In this document: positions 53,207 through 55,505 of the stretch, in pieces | Numbering within the stretch: position 1 is the stretch's first letter | Layout: each line of letters opens with the position of its first letter | From: Oscillospiraceae bacterium | Lineage (GTDB): Bacteria; Bacillota; Clostridia; Oscillospirales; CAG-272 | DNA: 55,505 bases | Direction: 5' to 3' | NCBI GenBank assembly: GCA_015064695.1 | Contig: SVRS01000008.1 | Span: 1 to 55,505, forward strand | Notes under the pieces: generated by a model | Database searches by the model: none | What the model saw: the letters and a program-made list of their open reading frames with translations, nothing else | Told to the model about the DNA's origin: nothing | Made by a program: the position numbers and the translations under genes

Positions 53207-54619
53207 ATGCTTCCCTGCCCTTACGCCAAAAAATGCGGAGGTTGCTCCCTGCAAAACCTCCCCTACGAGGAACAGCTCCACCTCAAGCAAGCCAAGCTCA
53301 TAGGTCTCCTCGGCCGTTTTGGCCGCGTGGAGGAGATCATCGGCATGGATGACCCCACCCACTACCGAGGTAAAATACAGGCCGCCTTCAAATCCAAGAG
53401 CGGCAAGGTGATCTCAGGGGTCTACCAGTCGGCCTCCCGCCGCATCGTGGAGGTGGAGGACTGTATGCTGGAGGACGCCTGCGCCGCCCCCATCCTGGCC
53501 ACCATCCGCAAGCTCTGCGCCTCCATGAAGATCAAACCCTACGACCTGGAATCGGGACAGGGCTTTTTGCGGCACGTCCTCATACGAAAGGGCTTTGTCA
53601 GCGGGGAGATCATGGTGGTGCTGGTTACCGCCAAGGGGGAGTTCCGCTCCGAGCGCTCCTTTGTCAACGAGCTGATCCGCCGTCACCCCGAGATCACCAC
53701 GGTGGTGCGCAACATCAATCCCACCGATACCGCCCTGTTCCTCGGTAACGAGAGCCACGTCCTCCACGGGGAGGGCTTCATCACCGACCGACTCTGCGGG
53801 CTGGATTTCCGCATCAGCCCCCGCTCCTTCTACCAAGTCAACCCCGTCCAGACCGAAATTCTGTACGGAAAGGCCAAGGAATTCGCCGCCCTGACGGGTA
53901 AGGAGACGGTCATCGACGCCTACTGCGGCACCGGCACCATCGGACTGACCATGGCCTCCTCGGCCAAGGCGATCATCGGCGTGGAGGTCAACCGCGACGC
54001 GGTGACAGACGCTATGGACAACGCCCGGCGCAACGGCATTGCGAACGCAACCTTCCACGCCGCCGACGCGGGACAGTTCATGGAGGCCATGGCCGCCAAG
54101 GGGCAGACCGCCGACGTGGTGGTCACCGATCCGCCCCGCGCGGGCTGCAGCGGCAAGTTCCTCCACAGCCTCCTGAAGCTGGCACCCGCCCGCGTGGTCT
54201 ACGTCTCCTGCAACCCCGAGACGTTGGCGCGGGATCTGTTTACGCTGACCAAAGGGGGATATAAGGTGAAGAAGATCCAGCCCGTGGATATGTTCCCCTG
54301 GACGGGGCACGTCGAGACGGTATGTTTATTGTCCAAACTTAATGCGAAGCAACATATCGAGATTAACTTGAATATGGACGAGTTGGATTTGACCGATGCG
54401 GAAAAGAAAGCCACATACCAGGAAATCAAGGATTATGTGTTGGAACACAGCGGCTTGAAAGTCAGTAGTTTGTATATCGCACAGGTAAAACAGAAGTGCG
54501 GTATTATTGAGCGTGAGAACTACAATAAGCCGAAGTCTGAGGACGCTAAACAGCCGCAATGCCCGCCGGATAAAGAGAAAGCAATCAAGGAAGCACTACA
54601 ACACTTTGGAATGCTTTGA
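53207..54619 (+). CDS. RlmD/RumA-family rRNA methyltransferase copy 2 with element-derived C-terminal extension
   Basis: The protein has 470 residues. It lacks a TRAM domain and starts with the 4Fe-4S motif CPYAKKCGGC. SAM motifs are VIDAYCGTGTIGL and DPPRAGC, and the catalytic Cys lies in YVSCNPETLARD. The methyltransferase ends near residue 372 with HVETVCLL. About 95 further residues (MDELDLTDAEKKATYQEIK, LYIAQVKQKCGI) form a separate conserved tail that I recall on many clostridial RumA proteins next to integrated elements. GC-rich codons switch to AT-rich exactly at that junction. AAAGGA precedes the ATG. Confidence 0.9.
   Translation: MLPCPYAKKCGGCSLQNLPYEEQLHLKQAKLIGLLGRFGRVEEIIGMDDPTHYRGKIQAAFKSKSGKVISGVYQSASRRIVEVEDCMLEDACAAPILATIRKLCASMKIKPYDLESGQGFLRHVLIRKGFVSGEIMVVLVTAKGEFRSERSFVNELIRRHPEITTVVRNINPTDTALFLGNESHVLHGEGFITDRLCGLDFRISPRSFYQVNPVQTEILYGKAKEFAALTGKETVIDAYCGTGTIGLTMASSAKAIIGVEVNRDAVTDAMDNARRNGIANATFHAADAGQFMEAMAAKGQTADVVVTDPPRAGCSGKFLHSLLKLAPARVVYVSCNPETLARDLFTLTKGGYKVKKIQPVDMFPWTGHVETVCLLSKLNAKQHIEINLNMDELDLTDAEKKATYQEIKDYVLEHSGLKVSSLYIAQVKQKCGIIERENYNKPKSEDAKQPQCPPDKEKAIKEALQHFGML
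54308..54326 (+). other. Candidate attachment site (attL) within rlmD copy 2
   Basis: CACGTCGAGACGGTATGTT codes HVETVC(L) and matches the same codons as the repeats behind rlmD copy 1. Base composition changes here. The crossover position is inferred. Confidence 0.6.
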
Positions 54620-54685
54620 TATAGAATAAAACAGTATGGCAAGAATATCTAGGGAGACGAGAGAAATCGGAAGGAAATTGATCGA

Positions 54686-54708
54686 GGGGGACGGTAAATC
54701 CGTCCCCC
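54686..54708 (+). terminator. Hairpin after rlmD copy 2
   Basis: GGGGGACGG, loop TAAAT, CCGTCCCCC, about 65 bp past the stop codon. No T-run follows. Confidence 0.5.
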
Positions 54709-54733
54709 AAATGGTATTTAGGCCGTGTTGAAA

Positions 54734-54764
54734 ATGTTCATCTATTCACATAATAGATGAACAT
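54734..54764. repeat. Palindrome 1 of the integrated element
   Basis: ATGTTCATCTATT, spacer CACAT, AATAGATGAACAT: perfect 13-bp arms. Confidence 0.92.
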
Positions 54765-54878
54765 CCCGTAAAACATTATATCACACCAACCTTGTGTTTG
54801 TCAATGATTTGTAAACTTTTTGTGTTTTTGCTTCCAAATTCGTTCTATTATGGACTTATAAATGAACATAAGGGGGGA

Positions 54879-54913
54879 TTTTGTTCATCTATTATGTGAA
54901 TAGATGAACAAAA
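54879..54913. repeat. Palindrome 2 of the integrated element
   Basis: TTTTGTTCATCTATT, spacer ATGTG, AATAGATGAACAAAA: perfect 15-bp arms. The spacer is the reverse complement of that in palindrome 1. The AT-rich 521-bp gap 54620-55140 holds no other gene I can see. Confidence 0.92.
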
Positions 54914-55079
54914 TTCAAGGTGTTTTTTCATTTATGGAATTGGACAACAGGAACATTTTTTCTAATCATGACAAGGATTTTTTTAAATTCAGAAAATCAA
55001 AAAGTCATTTCCCTGAAATCAAGTCAATAATAACACAGAGGCGCAAAATGTGCCATAAATCATCGATTATCCCAAATTG

Positions 55080-55108
55080 TTGACTTTTGGAATTCTTTGT
55101 GCTATAAT
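55080..55108 (+). promoter_or_regulatory. Promoter of the sigma factor gene
   Basis: TTGACT, 17 bp, TATAAT with TGTGC before the -10. Confidence 0.8.
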
Positions 55109-55140
55109 GACCCTATCAATCAAGAATGTGGGGGATTATC

Positions 55141-55505
55141 GTGTTACTTTTTCTATATACACTGGTCGATCCGGAAGATCATCCGAAAATCGAGTTCATC
55201 TACTGGACGTATCATGATGATATGGTACGTTTGGCAATGGCTAAGCTAAAACTTGCAAATGTGCCCAACTACGATATTGATGCAGAGGATGTTGTTCAAA
55301 ATGCCTATATCAAGATTTCGAAGTATATTAAAAAAATCAATATTCAGGTGCAACATACGGAATTAAGAGCATATCTTTTATCCATAGTATCCAATGAAGC
55401 TGCTGATTATCTGAAAGGGAATACGCCTGTTGAAGACATCGACGAGTATGCCGATAAGTTATATGACACGGAGTTTATTGATTCGTTGCAGATAAACGAC
55501 GAGTA
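55141..55505 (+). CDS. Sigma-70-family (ECF-like) sigma factor, 3' end off the window
   Basis: About 121 codons are visible from GTG 55141, which has GGGGGA 5 nt upstream. The region-2 pattern is recognisable: MVRLAMAKLKLANVPNYDIDAEDVVQNAYIKI is the core-binding part, and LRAYLLSIVSNEAADYLK the -10-recognising part. Region 4 would lie beyond the window. Codon use is AT-rich. It is the first gene of the element that begins inside rlmD copy 2, where small sigma factors are common regulators. Confidence 0.8.
   Translation, partial: MLLFLYTLVDPEDHPKIEFIYWTYHDDMVRLAMAKLKLANVPNYDIDAEDVVQNAYIKISKYIKKINIQVQHTELRAYLLSIVSNEAADYLKGNTPVEDIDEYADKLYDTEFIDSLQINDE

Overview
The window looks like a chromosomal contig from an uncultured, spore-lineage Clostridia bacterium (Firmicutes), probably from an animal gut. 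The grounds are a CIRCE-controlled hrcA-grpE-dnaK-dnaJ cluster, RqcH, RadA, a YlmC/YmxH-type sporulation protein, a ClpE-like unfoldase, strong GGAGG ribosome binding sites, lipobox lipoproteins and an SLH surface protein. Most genes use GC-rich codons. A few AT-rich islands (8.8-9.6, 45.4-46.0, 48.4-50.6, 52.2-52.9 kb and 54.3 kb to the end) look acquired. No rRNA, tRNA or CRISPR array was seen.

Layout. 0-8.7 kb: rqcH (its C-terminus lies off the left edge), a large DUF4838-type lipoprotein, two decayed gene fragments, a HAD phosphatase, an SGNH esterase and a type II pantothenate kinase. 8.8-16.5 kb: an ankyrin protein, alaS, two tandem solute-binding lipoproteins without permeases, and a solitary MazF-like toxin. 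16.8-23.4 kb: the heat-shock operon continuing into prmA and trxA. 23.5-28.2 kb: an iron-siderophore-type ABC transporter (minus strand) facing an MBL-fold protein and a siroheme/4Fe-4S protein (plus strand). 28.3-37.3 kb (minus strand): a phosphoesterase, VanZ, a membrane protein with an XRE regulator, a sugar-isomerase/dehydrogenase cluster and an SLH protein. 37.4-45.2 kb: radA, a small P-loop kinase, YmxH, a P-type-ATPase-like protein whose catalytic motifs are all lost, and ClpE.

45.4-55.5 kb is accessory. Two RlmD/RumA-type rRNA methyltransferase genes each look like an integration hotspot. Behind the first (46993-48426) lies a short array of AT-rich membrane-protein genes. These are separated by about 90-bp repeats, each ending in a copy of the rlmD 3' coding end. 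The second (53207-54619) switches mid-gene from GC-rich to AT-rich sequence at the same codons and runs into an integrated element with palindromes and a sigma factor. Short non-autonomous elements with GGGAACCTCTAAAAATT-type ends lie between and have truncated one small gene.

Promoters are unusually readable. Most are -35, 17 bp, TATAAT with an extended TGn motif, often ATATGGTATAAT. This allowed direct placement of divergent and face-to-face promoter pairs.
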